Shown: positions 16,604 to 26,009, numbered from the stretch's first letter. The stretch is DNA of 64,000 bases from Mycolicibacterium sphagni (GCF_013337765.1 NZ_VBSB01000012.1:186001-250000); one strand, 5' to 3'. Notes: generated by a model not told the origin, from the sequence alone. Translations and numbers: made by a program.

Positions 16604-17380
16604 CTAGACGACGGGGAGTTCGCCGCCGTCGACAATCAGGCTGGCGCCGGTGATCCACTGCGCCCGGTCCGAGGCGAGGTAGGCGACGGCCTCGGCGATA
16701 TCTCGCGGGTCTCCGGGGCGACCCAGCGGGATGGCCGCCGTGGTATCGGAGAGCGAGACGCCCATCGCGTCGGCGAAGTCCTGCCGAATGGCGTCGGCGC
16801 CCGGGGTGAGCACGTTCCCGGGAACGATCGTCACGACACGGATTCCGGCCGGCGCGAGCTCGGTAGCGAGCGCTTTGCCGTAGGTGTTGAGTGCGGCCTT
16901 GGCGGCGCCGTAGTGGGCCAGCGGCGGCGCGGGCGTCAGCGCCGCTCCCGACGATATGTTGACGATCACGCTGCCCGCCCCTGCCTCGCGCATCGCCGGC
17001 AGCAGCGCGTTGTTGACCCTGACGGCGGAGAGATAGTTGAGGTCGAGTGCGTCGAGCCATTCCTCGTCGGGGATGGATGAGATGCCGCCGAGGTGGGCGC
17101 GTGCCGCCGCCGCGTTGTTGACCACGATGTCGACGCCACCCAGTTCGGCGAGCGCTGCCGCGGCGAACGCCTGCGCACCCTCGAGCGTGCTGATGTCGCC
17201 TCGGATGAAGGTGGCGGCTTTCGGCGTCTCGTCGGTGGCGCTCCGCGCCGTGGTGACGACAGTCGCGCCGCCGTCGAGTAGCCGCTGCACGATGGCCGCG
17301 CCGATGCCGCGCGAACCTCCCGTGACGATCGCGCGCTTGCCGGAGAACTCAGAAGGGTCGATCGCTGGGGTTTTGAACAT
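16604..17380 (-). CDS. Short-chain dehydrogenase/reductase
   Basis: This 258-residue SDR has the cofactor motif TGGSRGIG, the NNAAA turn, and the catalytic Ser (NISSGAAL) and YGAAK (Tyr/Lys). The C-terminal segment GASLIVDGGELPVV is also typical. It is a classical NAD(P)-dependent oxidoreductase of unknown substrate. ATG 17380 was preferred over ATG 17392 because a TATGGT -10 box lies exactly 7 nt upstream. It converges with the sigma-factor gene, leaving 6 nt between stops. Confidence 0.87.
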   Translation of the reverse strand: MFKTPAIDPSEFSGKRAIVTGGSRGIGAAIVQRLLDGGATVVTTARSATDETPKAATFIRGDISTLEGAQAFAAAALAELGGVDIVVNNAAAARAHLGGISSIPDEEWLDALDLNYLSAVRVNNALLPAMREAGAGSVIVNISSGAALTPAPPLAHYGAAKAALNTYGKALATELAPAGIRVVTIVPGNVLTPGADAIRQDFADAMGVSLSDTTAAIPLGRPGDPRDIAEAVAYLASDRAQWITGASLIVDGGELPVV

Positions 17381-17387
17381 ACGGTCC

Positions 17388-17393
17388 ACCATA
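17388..17393 (-). promoter_or_regulatory. Leaderless -10 box (TATGGT) of the SDR gene
   Basis: TATGGT is followed by 7 nt and ATG 17380. It overlaps the alternative start ATG 17392, which argues against that start. Confidence 0.5.
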
Positions 17394-17454
17394 GAGGCTT
17401 TGGATCGACGGTCCAGAGCGCTTGGCCCACTGGATGATTCGGCCTCCTCCAGCG

Positions 17455-18066
17455 CTAGCTCGGCAAGCCGCTCTTCACGGCCTGGTCCTGCTTGCGGGCG
17501 ACGTCGAACACGAAGTCGGGTGCCGGGGGACTGTCGGGCGCGTTCATGAATACCAAGTTGACTGCCGCCCGACCTTCACCGAAAACGACTTCGGTCACCG
17601 ACTTCGTATTGTCGGGCGACATCCCGGTGGCGATCAGACCGTTGGTACCCACTTCGAACGGCTGCGGTGCGGGGTTATTCACCTTCGGGAAAGGGTGCGT
17701 CTTTACGGCCTGTTCGGCCGCCGCCGGATCGGCCAAAACCAGGACGCTGGCGACGACGATGCGAGAGCCGTCGGCGGTGTTGAAACTTTGACCCACACCG
17801 GGCAAGCCACCGGCATTCTGTGTCGGCTGGCCATACCCGGTGAAATCGGGGCCGATGTCGCTGGCCTTGATCAGGGCTGCGGTGTAGTCACCCGTCTGCC
17901 CAAGTGCAGGTGTCGGCTGCGCCGCATCGGACGTGCTGGCCGCCGCGGCCGAAGTCGACGACGCCGACGAGGACGACGATGGAGATGTGGTGTTGTCGCT
18001 GCTACAACCCGCGGCAGCCGCAACGGCTAAGACCGCGACGGCTACACAGATGGGTGCACTTCTCAT
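17455..18066 (-). CDS. Secreted lipoprotein of unknown function
   Basis: The 203-residue protein has a signal sequence ending in the lipobox LAVAAAAGCSS, so it should be acylated on Cys and anchored outside the membrane. A 40-residue Ser/Ala/Thr linker follows. A folded domain then runs through YTAALIKASDIGPDFTGYG, FNTADGSRIVVASVLVLADP and AAVNLVFMNAP. It recalls mycobacterial sensor-type lipoproteins, but I cannot name the family. ATG 18066 is preferred because a GGAGAGG Shine-Dalgarno lies 6 nt upstream; the ATG two codons earlier would abut it. It diverges from the cyclase gene. Confidence 0.8.
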   Translation of the reverse strand: MRSAPICVAVAVLAVAAAAGCSSDNTTSPSSSSSASSTSAAAASTSDAAQPTPALGQTGDYTAALIKASDIGPDFTGYGQPTQNAGGLPGVGQSFNTADGSRIVVASVLVLADPAAAEQAVKTHPFPKVNNPAPQPFEVGTNGLIATGMSPDNTKSVTEVVFGEGRAAVNLVFMNAPDSPPAPDFVFDVARKQDQAVKSGLPS

Positions 18067-18166
18067 GGACATCCTCTCCAGGGGTTGACGCTTATGTCTA
18101 CGCCGGTGCGCAGGGGCGTCACTGAATAAGCAGGAAATGGCTGAGCAGCGGTGACACGATGTAGGC

Positions 18167-21100
18167 GTGGGCGCGTCGGGGGACGGTCGCGGTGATCTGG
18201 TCGCACGGCTGGTGCCGTGTGGGTCGTGCGGCGTCGAGTTGCCGCCGAATTCCAGGTTCTGTAACCAGTGCGGTGCACCTGTCGTACCCGTCGATCGATC
18301 TGCCGAGTACAAGCAGGTGACGGTGCTGTTCGCCGATGTGGTGCGCTCGATGGATATTGCGGCTTCGGTGGATCTCGAGCGGCTGCGCGACATCATGACC
18401 GAGCTGTTGGAGCGGTTGGTGGCGGTGGCGCGCCGCTATGGCGGCGGGACGATGGAGTACACCGGCGACGGGTTGATGGTGTTGTTCGGCGCGCCGATCG
18501 CTTTAGAGGACCATGCTTTCCGTGCATGCCTGGCTGCGCTGGCCATTCAAGAAGAGGCTCAGCGGCTTGCTGCGGAGGTCTTGCGTGCCGATGGTGTGGC
18601 TCTGCAGTTGCGAGTCGGCCTGAACTCGGGTCGGGTGATCGTCGGTCAGGCCGGCGCCGGGTCGCCCAGAAATGCTCCGGCAGGAGAGACGATCGGGTTT
18701 GCCCAACGGATGGAGTCGGTTGCTCCGCCCGGCGGGGTGATGCTCAGCGCGTCGACCGCGCGACTCGTCGAGAGCATTGCGCATCTGGGTGAGGCGCAGC
18801 TGGTCCACATCAAAGGCGCGGAGAGGCCGGTACCCGCTCGCTGCCTACTCGGCATACCAGAACAGCCGAACTCCGCTCAGCCCGCGGGGCCGCATCTGGT
18901 TGGCCGGCAATCGGAGATGGCCGCGCTCCGTGGCTTATTCGACCGTGGCATGGACGGTCGTGGCGCTGTGGTGAGGCTCGTGGGGGTGCCCGGAATTGGA
19001 AAGAGCCGCTTGGTGCGTGAGGTTTCCGACCTGGCTTCCGCGCGAAACGTGGAGGTGTTCAGCACATTCGGCGAGTCGCATGCCTCCGATGTGCCCTTCC
19101 GGGTTGTGGCCCGGCTGTTGCGGACGGCAACCGGTGTGCACCATCTCGACGGCGCAGCCGCCCGCGCGCGGATAAGGGGTCAGTTCCCCGACGCAGACCC
19201 CGACGATGTGTTGTTGTTCGATGACCTTCTGGGCATTGCCGATCCCGATGTAGAACTGCCGAGGGTCGATCCGGATGCGCGTCGGCGGCGGATGACCGGA
19301 CTGGTCAATTCCGCATTGCTTACCCGGCAAGCGCCCGCGGTCTACATCGTGGAGGACGCGCATTGGAGCGACGCAATCAGTGCGTCGATGGTTGCCGATT
19401 TCCTCTCGGTCATTCCGCAGACCCGTTCGTTGGTGGTGATTACCTACCGGCCCGAGTACGACGGAACACTAGCGCGACTACCGGGGGCCGAGACAATAGC
19501 CCTTGAGCCGTTGGGCGCCCGGGACGCCGCATCGTTGATCGGTCGGTTGCTCGGACGGGACGAATCTGTCGATCTGCTCGGCGATACGATTGCCGAAAGG
19601 GCGGCCGGGAATCCCTTCTTCGCTATCGAGATGGTTCGTGAGTTGGCTGATCGTGGTGTGCTGGAAGGCAATCGCGGTGAGTATGTGTCGAACATTGCGG
19701 CCGCAACGGTGGACGTACCCGCGACATTGCAAGCGGCGATCGCCGCCCGAATCGATCGGCTCCAGCCAAAAGTGAAGCGCGCGTTGAGCACAGCAGCGGT
19801 CATTGGGTCGCGGATCGACAGAAATGTGCTTGATGCGCTGCAGATGGAGTCCGAGATCGTCGAACTTGTGACCGCGGAGTTCATCGATCAAGTCCCGTCC
19901 ACTGGTCAACCGGAGTACGTGTTTCACCACCCACTGATTCGCGCAGTCGCCTACGAATCGATGCTCAAGTCCGATCGGGCTGACGTGCACCGCCGAGTGG
20001 CTGCCGCCATCGAATCACGAGACCCGGCAGCTGCTGAGGAAAATGCTGCACTGATCGCTGAGCATCTCGACTCCGCCGGTGAGTTGCGGGCGGCTTACGG
20101 CTGGCACATGCGTGCCGCGCGCTGGGCGACCAGCCGCGATATCGCCGCGGCACGCAGTAGCTGGGAGCGCGCTCGCTTGATTGCGGACGCGTTACCCGAA
20201 GGGAGCCAGGATCGCACCATGATGCGCATCGCTCCCCGAACTATGTTGTGCGGGACGGCGTATCGGGTTCATGCGGCTGGAATCGATGAGCACGTCGAGG
20301 AATTGCGCCAGTTGTGCAGCGAGGCAGGAGACAAGGCGTCGCTGGCCATCGCCATGGCCGGCTTGGTCATGGATCACGTGTATCAAGGCCGAGTGCAGGA
20401 GGGATCGCGACTGGCGTCGGAATCGATGGCCCTCATCGAATCGATCGGCGACGACGCATTGACGGTGGGGCTCTCGTTTCCGGCGATTTACGCCAAGATC
20501 GAAAGCGCCGAATATTCTGACGTGCTGCGGTGGTCGCAAGGGATGGTCGATTCGGCCGACGGCGATCCGTCCAAGGGCAACTTCATTTTTGGGTCTCCGC
20601 TTGCGCTCGCGTTGGCGTCCAGGGCGGTAGGACGTTACTGCCTCGGTCACACCGAGTGGGCCGACGACGTGAGGAATGGCGTGGTGATGGCGCGCAACGC
20701 CGACCCATTGACCTATTCGGCGGTCGTGGCTTGGGGCTACTTCCCGGGAATAATGTTCGGCGCGCTGGTCGCCGATGATCGCGCGGTTGCGGAGATTCAG
20801 GATGCGCTGCGGGTTGCCGAGCGATCCGGAAACAATATGGCACTGGCCTTCGCTCGGCTTGCGCTGGGTGTCGCTCTGGTGCATAGGAATTCGGTGGCAG
20901 AGCGTGATCAAGGCCATGTTCTTCTCACAGACGTCAGCGACACTTTCCTGCGCCAGCAACATAATCTTGGCGATCGCCCCCTGGTTGACGTCTACGTGGC
21001 TCGAGAATCGGCTCGGCGCGGAGATCGTGACGCGGCTCTCTCGCTGATGGTCGCCGCCGTCGAGCATTTCGTTTCTGAGGGCCGGCTGGTGGGATGGGGC

Positions 21101-21370
21101 GTTCCCGCAACGGGTGTTCTGGTGGAGACGTTGCTTGATCGTGGGGGCCCAGGCGACTTGGATAGGGCAGAGGCGGCGGTGGAGCGGTTAGCCGCCGCGC
21201 CGACCGATCACGAGTTCGCAATGCGTCAAGTCTGGGTGCTACGGCTGCGCGCACTTGTGGCTCGCGCCTACGGTGACCACATCGCCTATCGCGAGTACCG
21301 GGCTCGGTACCGGGATGCGGCGACATCCCGGGGATTCGAGGGGCACATGGTGTGGGCCAGCAGCGAATAG
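18167..21370 (+). CDS. Class III nucleotide cyclase fused to an AAA/STAND-type ATPase
   Basis: The 1067-residue protein has an N-terminal zinc ribbon (CGSC at 18-21, CNQC at 32-35). A class III cyclase domain (about 48-230) carries metal Asp57 (VLFADV) and Asp101 (YTGDG). A P-loop ATPase follows (LVGRQSEM; Walker A GVPGIGKS 273-280), then a long helical, TPR-like C-terminus. Such cyclase-ATPase proteins are common in mycobacteria. Two positions differ from a standard adenylyl cyclase. Glu97 replaces the substrate-specifying lysine, and Gly177 replaces the transition-state asparagine, although Arg181 is kept. Activity or specificity may therefore be altered. Base composition appears less GC-rich than in neighbours. 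GTG 18167 was chosen because it precedes the zinc ribbon. Confidence 0.85.
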   Translation: MGASGDGRGDLVARLVPCGSCGVELPPNSRFCNQCGAPVVPVDRSAEYKQVTVLFADVVRSMDIAASVDLERLRDIMTELLERLVAVARRYGGGTMEYTGDGLMVLFGAPIALEDHAFRACLAALAIQEEAQRLAAEVLRADGVALQLRVGLNSGRVIVGQAGAGSPRNAPAGETIGFAQRMESVAPPGGVMLSASTARLVESIAHLGEAQLVHIKGAERPVPARCLLGIPEQPNSAQPAGPHLVGRQSEMAALRGLFDRGMDGRGAVVRLVGVPGIGKSRLVREVSDLASARNVEVFSTFGESHASDVPFRVVARLLRTATGVHHLDGAAARARIRGQFPDADPDDVLLFDDLLGIADPDVELPRVDPDARRRRMTGLVNSALLTRQAPAVYIVEDAHWSDAISASMVADFLSVIPQTRSLVVITYRPEYDGTLARLPGAETIALEPLGARDAASLIGRLLGRDESVDLLGDTIAERAAGNPFFAIEMVRELADRGVLEGNRGEYVSNIAAATVDVPATLQAAIAARIDRLQPKVKRALSTAAVIGSRIDRNVLDALQMESEIVELVTAEFIDQVPSTGQPEYVFHHPLIRAVAYESMLKSDRADVHRRVAAAIESRDPAAAEENAALIAEHLDSAGELRAAYGWHMRAARWATSRDIAAARSSWERARLIADALPEGSQDRTMMRIAPRTMLCGTAYRVHAAGIDEHVEELRQLCSEAGDKASLAIAMAGLVMDHVYQGRVQEGSRLASESMALIESIGDDALTVGLSFPAIYAKIESAEYSDVLRWSQGMVDSADGDPSKGNFIFGSPLALALASRAVGRYCLGHTEWADDVRNGVVMARNADPLTYSAVVAWGYFPGIMFGALVADDRAVAEIQDALRVAERSGNNMALAFARLALGVALVHRNSVAERDQGHVLLTDVSDTFLRQQHNLGDRPLVDVYVARESARRGDRDAALSLMVAAVEHFVSEGRLVGWGVPATGVLVETLLDRGGPGDLDRAEAAVERLAAAPTDHEFAMRQVWVLRLRALVARAYGDHIAYREYRARYRDAATSRGFEGHMVWASSE

Positions 21371-21453
21371 CGGCAGGTTATCGGTCTCGACGAGGTAATA
21401 GATGGTGTCGCCGTGGCTGGGACGAACTCAGTAGCGCACTAGCGCAATTGCGG

Positions 21454-24087
21454 TCAGTTCACCGCACCACGGGTGACCTGCGGCGCGGGGGCGGCGCGAT
21501 GCCGCGACAACAGACGCCCAGCTTGCCCGGGCGCACCGAGCTGAAGCATTGCGGCCAAAGCCGTTTCGAGGATCACTTCCTGCTGTACCCGGCTGCCGCC
21601 GATCGACGGAAGCCCGGGCAGTGATTCGAGGAGGTAGTCGAGCGCGGCGCGCGGCTCGCCTTCGGTCAACGCGATCAGCCCTTCGCCGATGAAGCGCAAC
21701 GTGTTGGCCTGCTCGTCAGTAGCGCCGGGAACGTTGATCGCCCGAATGGCCGACGGGTCATTGGCAGCTGCCAGTACCAGCAGCGCGTGGAACGCGATGA
21801 ACGGCGTCTGCGGCGCGTACGCAAGCGAACCGGCCTCGGCAAGTAGCGGCATCGGATCAGGTGGGGTGACCCAGTCGGGATGCAGGCGCGCCCGCCACGC
21901 GAGCGAGCCGGCGTCAACCAGACAGCGCACGTCCCTGCTGTGTGGCGGCGCGAGGAACGCGGCGTACCGACGGGCCGCGGCCGCCGCATCGCCCATCGCC
22001 AGCTCGTGCAGCGCGGCGTGCCACTGAAAGTGGGGGAGGTACCGCTGCGTGCTGCCGTCGCTGGGGATCCAGTCGGTCAGCCACTTCAACCCCGCACCGT
22101 GCGCATCAGTTTCGTAGTGCACGTGGGTAAGGGCATGCGCCGCATTGCCATTGCCGGGATCCAGTTCGAGTGCAGCGTCAGCCAGGTCGGCGGCGTCGTA
22201 CCAGAGGCCCTGTTCGGTTCGGCCGTAGGCGCGCAATCCGAGGTACCACGGTGCTTCGCCGTGCACGCTGGTGAATCGCTCGACGTACTGCCAGGCGTCC
22301 GGCAGCGCGTCGCCGGCGCCGGCGAACGCAATCGACGGTGCGAGCACAAGCAATGCGACGGCGTCATCCGGGACGCGGTCGAGGTGGTCGATGAGCGCCT
22401 CGGTGCCTGCCGCATTTCCCTTCTCGCACCACGTCGCGATGGCCTCGACGTGACTACGGTCATCGTCACTGCCGTGGGCAAGTGCGGCCCGTGCTCGCGC
22501 GAGGTGGCCGTCGACTGCGTCGGGGCCGCCTGCGCGGTCGGGCCGTTCCATGGCGATCATCGCCAGCGCCACGTGCGCCCGGGCGTGGCCGGGGTCCTCG
22601 GCGACTGCGGCGGCGAACGCGATGGACGCGCCGTCCTGGACGGAGAGCAGGCGCCGCACACCCTCGGCGTACGAGGCGCCGGCACCCGTCGATTCCTGTA
22701 CAACCGGAACAGGATTGGGCCGCCGTACCGGATGATCGCTTGTGTCGTCGGCGACCAGCTTCGCGACAGTGGCGGCCTGCGTCCGGATTTCCGGAATGGC
22801 GGTGGTCTCCCACTCCTCACCCTGGCGGATCGACCCGAGGCACACGATGCCGGGCACCGTGGCGCCGACGTCGTCGATGAGGCGGCCGTCATCGTCGAGG
22901 CGCACCCCGATGCCACACGGGTGGACGGAGGCGACTCCAGAGGCCAGCAGGTTCGCCCACAGCGGGGAGCGTTGCAGAGAACGGCGATCCCACGCGGTGC
23001 CGGTGGCGACGACCACCGCATCGCCACGCCGGCGAACTGATTGATCGCTGGTGGTGACAACCAGTTCGACGCCGCTTCCGCGCAGCGACACGTCGGCGAC
23101 TTCGCCTGCTGTGACAGTCAATTGGCCGCTTTCGATCGCCGCGTCGATCGCGTCGGCGACCGTCGGCGGCATGCGGTGGCGCAGGATTTCCCACTGCCGC
23201 AAGTCTTCGCGCAGGAACCGGCGCTGGTCTTCCCACCGCAGCGACCGCCACAGTCGCGATGTGTGCGGCCGTATCGCATCGATGACTTGCCGCCAGTCCG
23301 AACCGGTTTCACGCGCTTGCTCGAGATCCGAGCCGAGCGCGGCACGTAACTGCTCCAGTGAGATCTCGGTCCCGAGCGCATCGAGGTGCGGCAGTGCTGC
23401 CGGCGCACCGGTGTTGCGGAATCGTTGGGGGAGTGCGCCATTGCGCGACAGCAGTGTGACGGTGGCGCCGCGCGCGATGAGATGTAGCGCTACGTCAACA
23501 CCGGTGAGTCCCGAGCCGATCACCAAGACCGTCGCGGGCCGCCGTGCACCGAGAGCGGCCAGAGCTCCTGGCGCCCAGGGATCCACCACAACCCTGCCGT
23601 CGGTGTCGGCGGCCAACACCGGAGCGAACGCGCGCTCCAACGAGTCAGGCATGCCGCCATCGGGGCGTCCCGATGCGAGGAGAACGACGTCGGCCGACAA
23701 CGTCCTGCCGTCGTTGAGCTTCAGTTGCGTCGGTGCGCCCGGTATCAATCCGACAACCTCGGCGGTCTCGATTCGCACGTTGGCCGCCGCGAGTTGTTCG
23801 CGCAAATAGCGGCCGTACGCAAGACGTGGTGCGAAGCCTTCGACGGCGGTGACGGCCCGTTCGTCGAGCCAACGGCAGAAGTGGTCGGGGTCGTCTGGCC
23901 ACACGGACATCCGCTGGGCGACAACGTTCAGCAAGTGCGCCGGATCGCTGGTGCCGTACGCCGCACCGGTGCCCGGCCGGCCGGATGCGTCGATCAGCGT
24001 GATCTGTGAGTCCGGCTTGTTCCGTCGCAGATGGATGGCGGCGAGCACACCGGCCGCGCCACCACCCACGATCGTGACTCGCATCAC
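21454..24087 (-). CDS. FAD/NAD(P)-binding oxidoreductase fused to a TTC38-like TPR domain
   Basis: Residues 1-460 form a flavoprotein of the FAD/NAD(P)-binding 'NAD_binding_9' kind. Visible are VTIVGGGAAGVLAAIHLRR, GTGAAYGTSDPAHLLNVVA, a second fold VLVIGSGLTGVDVALHL, and VATGTAWDRRSLQRSPLW. Residues about 480-877 are helical repeats resembling TTC38-type tetratricopeptide proteins (DLADAALELDPGNGNAAHAL, then THVHYETDAHGAGLKWL). I do not know of this two-part fusion as a named protein. The frame is continuous, so it is a true fusion in this sequence. The start is GTG 24087 (directly followed by ATG 24084), 6 nt after a TAGCAT -10 box. Confidence 0.82.
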   Translation of the reverse strand: MMRVTIVGGGAAGVLAAIHLRRNKPDSQITLIDASGRPGTGAAYGTSDPAHLLNVVAQRMSVWPDDPDHFCRWLDERAVTAVEGFAPRLAYGRYLREQLAAANVRIETAEVVGLIPGAPTQLKLNDGRTLSADVVLLASGRPDGGMPDSLERAFAPVLAADTDGRVVVDPWAPGALAALGARRPATVLVIGSGLTGVDVALHLIARGATVTLLSRNGALPQRFRNTGAPAALPHLDALGTEISLEQLRAALGSDLEQARETGSDWRQVIDAIRPHTSRLWRSLRWEDQRRFLREDLRQWEILRHRMPPTVADAIDAAIESGQLTVTAGEVADVSLRGSGVELVVTTSDQSVRRRGDAVVVATGTAWDRRSLQRSPLWANLLASGVASVHPCGIGVRLDDDGRLIDDVGATVPGIVCLGSIRQGEEWETTAIPEIRTQAATVAKLVADDTSDHPVRRPNPVPVVQESTGAGASYAEGVRRLLSVQDGASIAFAAAVAEDPGHARAHVALAMIAMERPDRAGGPDAVDGHLARARAALAHGSDDDRSHVEAIATWCEKGNAAGTEALIDHLDRVPDDAVALLVLAPSIAFAGAGDALPDAWQYVERFTSVHGEAPWYLGLRAYGRTEQGLWYDAADLADAALELDPGNGNAAHALTHVHYETDAHGAGLKWLTDWIPSDGSTQRYLPHFQWHAALHELAMGDAAAAARRYAAFLAPPHSRDVRCLVDAGSLAWRARLHPDWVTPPDPMPLLAEAGSLAYAPQTPFIAFHALLVLAAANDPSAIRAINVPGATDEQANTLRFIGEGLIALTEGEPRAALDYLLESLPGLPSIGGSRVQQEVILETALAAMLQLGAPGQAGRLLSRHRAAPAPQVTRGAVN

Positions 24088-24093
24088 GGGGGG

Positions 24094-24099
24094 ATGCTA
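24094..24099 (-). promoter_or_regulatory. Leaderless -10 box (TAGCAT) of the FAD-TPR gene
   Basis: TAGCAT is separated by six C residues from GTG 24087, fixing the start of this long gene. Confidence 0.55.
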
Positions 24100-24147
24100 T
24101 CCGTTGCAGGGTCGATGACGGTGGCGAAATCCCAATGCGGCAGTGTC

Positions 24148-24993
24148 CTAGCCCGCAAGGTTGAATCGCCCCTGGCTGCCGTAGATCGCCAGCGAGATGA
24201 GTAGCGTCACCGACACCACGACGACGAGTGACGTGCGCACGGCGTCCCCGGTCGCGACGCCGACTCCGGAGGGTCCCCCGGATGCGAAGAATCCAAAGTA
24301 GGTGTGGATCAACAGGATTGCCAACGCCATGAGAATGGCCTGGACGAACGACCACAGCAGATCCGTGGGGCTCAGAAATGTCGAGAAGTAATGGTCGTAC
24401 AGGCCGGCCGACTGACCGAGGAGTGCCACCGTGGTGAACTCGCTGGCCAGGAACGACAGGATGACCGCGACGGCGTACAACGGTGCGATCGAGAGCATTC
24501 CGGCGACGATCCTGGTGCTTACCAGGAAGACCAGCGGCCGGATCGCCATGGCTTCGAGTGCGTCGATTTCCTGGTTGACCCGCATCGCACCCAGCTGAGC
24601 GGTCACCCCGGCACCGAACGTGGCTGCCAAACCGATCCCGGCGACGACCGGTGCCGAAATCCGCACATTGATGAACGCCGCCAAGAACCCGGTGAGTGCC
24701 TCGATGCCGATGTCGCCCAGCGAGCTGTAGCCCTGGACCGCCAGCGTGCCGCCGGTGGCGACAGTGAGGAATCCAACGACCACCAAAGTGCCGCCGATCA
24801 TCGCCAGGACCCCTGCGCCCATGCTGATCTCGGCGACCAGACGGACGATCTCACTGCGGTATAAGCGAACCGCGCTCGGGATCCCCGCCATCGCCCTGGC
24901 GTAGAACAGCGCCTGATCCCCGATCCGGCCCAGCACATACCACGGCCGCTCCGCTGCCCGGGTCAGCCGGGGGAACACCGCCCTATGCGTCAC
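24148..24993 (-). CDS. Orphan MlaE/YrbE family ABC permease
   Basis: The 281-residue membrane protein shows the MlaE/YrbE permease pattern: about five to six hydrophobic segments and the hallmark GAGVTAQLGAMRVNQEIDAL with EAMAIRPL (cytoplasmic loop contacting the ATPase). Its C-terminus is AIYGSQGRFNLAG. In mycobacteria yrbE genes normally come as an A-B pair heading an mce operon for lipid or sterol import. Here there is one permease, no partner, no Mce protein and no MceG ATPase. It may pair with an Mce system elsewhere or be a relic. It lies 60 nt upstream of the FAD-TPR gene on the same strand. Confidence 0.85.
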   Translation of the reverse strand: MTHRAVFPRLTRAAERPWYVLGRIGDQALFYARAMAGIPSAVRLYRSEIVRLVAEISMGAGVLAMIGGTLVVVGFLTVATGGTLAVQGYSSLGDIGIEALTGFLAAFINVRISAPVVAGIGLAATFGAGVTAQLGAMRVNQEIDALEAMAIRPLVFLVSTRIVAGMLSIAPLYAVAVILSFLASEFTTVALLGQSAGLYDHYFSTFLSPTDLLWSFVQAILMALAILLIHTYFGFFASGGPSGVGVATGDAVRTSLVVVVSVTLLISLAIYGSQGRFNLAG

Positions 24994-25136
24994 GAAGGTT
25001 TCCGTCTCACCTGTTCAAGCTCCGCCCCTGCCGCACTGCGCTGTAGGGCCGTTCGTCCCACCTCTCGACACCCAAATGCTTCATTCGGGTGGGACCGGTG
25101 CTTTGAGCTGGCGGTTACATCGCGGATGCTGGTTGC

Positions 25137-26009
25137 GTGATCACACCGGAACCGTTCAGCGCGCTCGGCGTCGACGGCATCCGCATCGCCGCGGATCGGC
25201 TCGGCGACCCGGACTCGCCCGCCGCCGTGTTTCTGCATGGCGGCGGACAAACCCGCCGCTCCTGGGGTCGGGCTGCCGCCGCGGTGGCCGCCAGGGGCTG
25301 GCAGGCGATCACCGTCGACCTGCGCGGGCACGGGGAGTCCGACTGGTCAGAAGACGGCGACTACCGGGTCGTCAGCTTCGCCGCTGACGTGCTGGAACTG
25401 CTACGTGAGCTGCCGCCGCGGCCGGTCATCGTCGGCGCCTCCCTTGGCGGCTTCACCGCCATGCTGCTCGCCGGTGAGCTCGCCCCGGACGCGTTGCGCG
25501 CACTGGTGCTGGTCGACATCGTCCCGGATATGGATCCGTCGGGAGCGTCACGGATCCACCAGTTCATGTACGACCGGATGGAGTCGGGCTTCGAATCGCT
25601 CGACGAGGTGGCCGACATGATTCAGGAGTACAACCCGAACCGGACCCGGCCCGCCGACCTCGACGGTCTTCGCACAAACCTGCGTCGGCGCGACGGCCGG
25701 TGGTACTGGCATTGGGATCCCAAGTTCATCGACGGCACCGCGGCCAGCCCGCCCATCGAGGTCACTGAGGTCGAGCGGATCAACGCGGCCGTCGACGCCA
25801 TCCTGGCCGCCGGGGTCCCGATGCTGCTGGTGCGCGGTCAGATGAGCGACCTGGTCACCCAGGACCGCGCCGACGCGTTCCTGGCACGCTTCCCCCAGAT
25901 CGAGTTCGTCGACGTCGCCGGCGCCGGGCACATGGTCGCCGGTGACCGCAACGACGTGTTCGCCGAGGCCGTCGTCGACTTCCTGGCCAGGTGCCCCGAC
26001 AGTCGGTGA
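25137..26009 (+). CDS. Alpha/beta hydrolase
   Basis: The 290-residue protein has a standard alpha/beta-hydrolase fold: the oxyanion HGGGQTRRSW, VDLRGHGESDW, the nucleophile elbow GASLGG (Ser), and a late catalytic histidine in VAGAGHMVAGDRND. It is a serine hydrolase of unknown substrate, similar to the family annotated as peroxidase/hydrolase. The start is GTG 25137 with only a weak GATGCT box 6 nt upstream. The next gene (DUF3349) is 74 nt downstream on the same strand. Confidence 0.87.
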   Translation: MITPEPFSALGVDGIRIAADRLGDPDSPAAVFLHGGGQTRRSWGRAAAAVAARGWQAITVDLRGHGESDWSEDGDYRVVSFAADVLELLRELPPRPVIVGASLGGFTAMLLAGELAPDALRALVLVDIVPDMDPSGASRIHQFMYDRMESGFESLDEVADMIQEYNPNRTRPADLDGLRTNLRRRDGRWYWHWDPKFIDGTAASPPIEVTEVERINAAVDAILAAGVPMLLVRGQMSDLVTQDRADAFLARFPQIEFVDVAGAGHMVAGDRNDVFAEAVVDFLARCPDSR

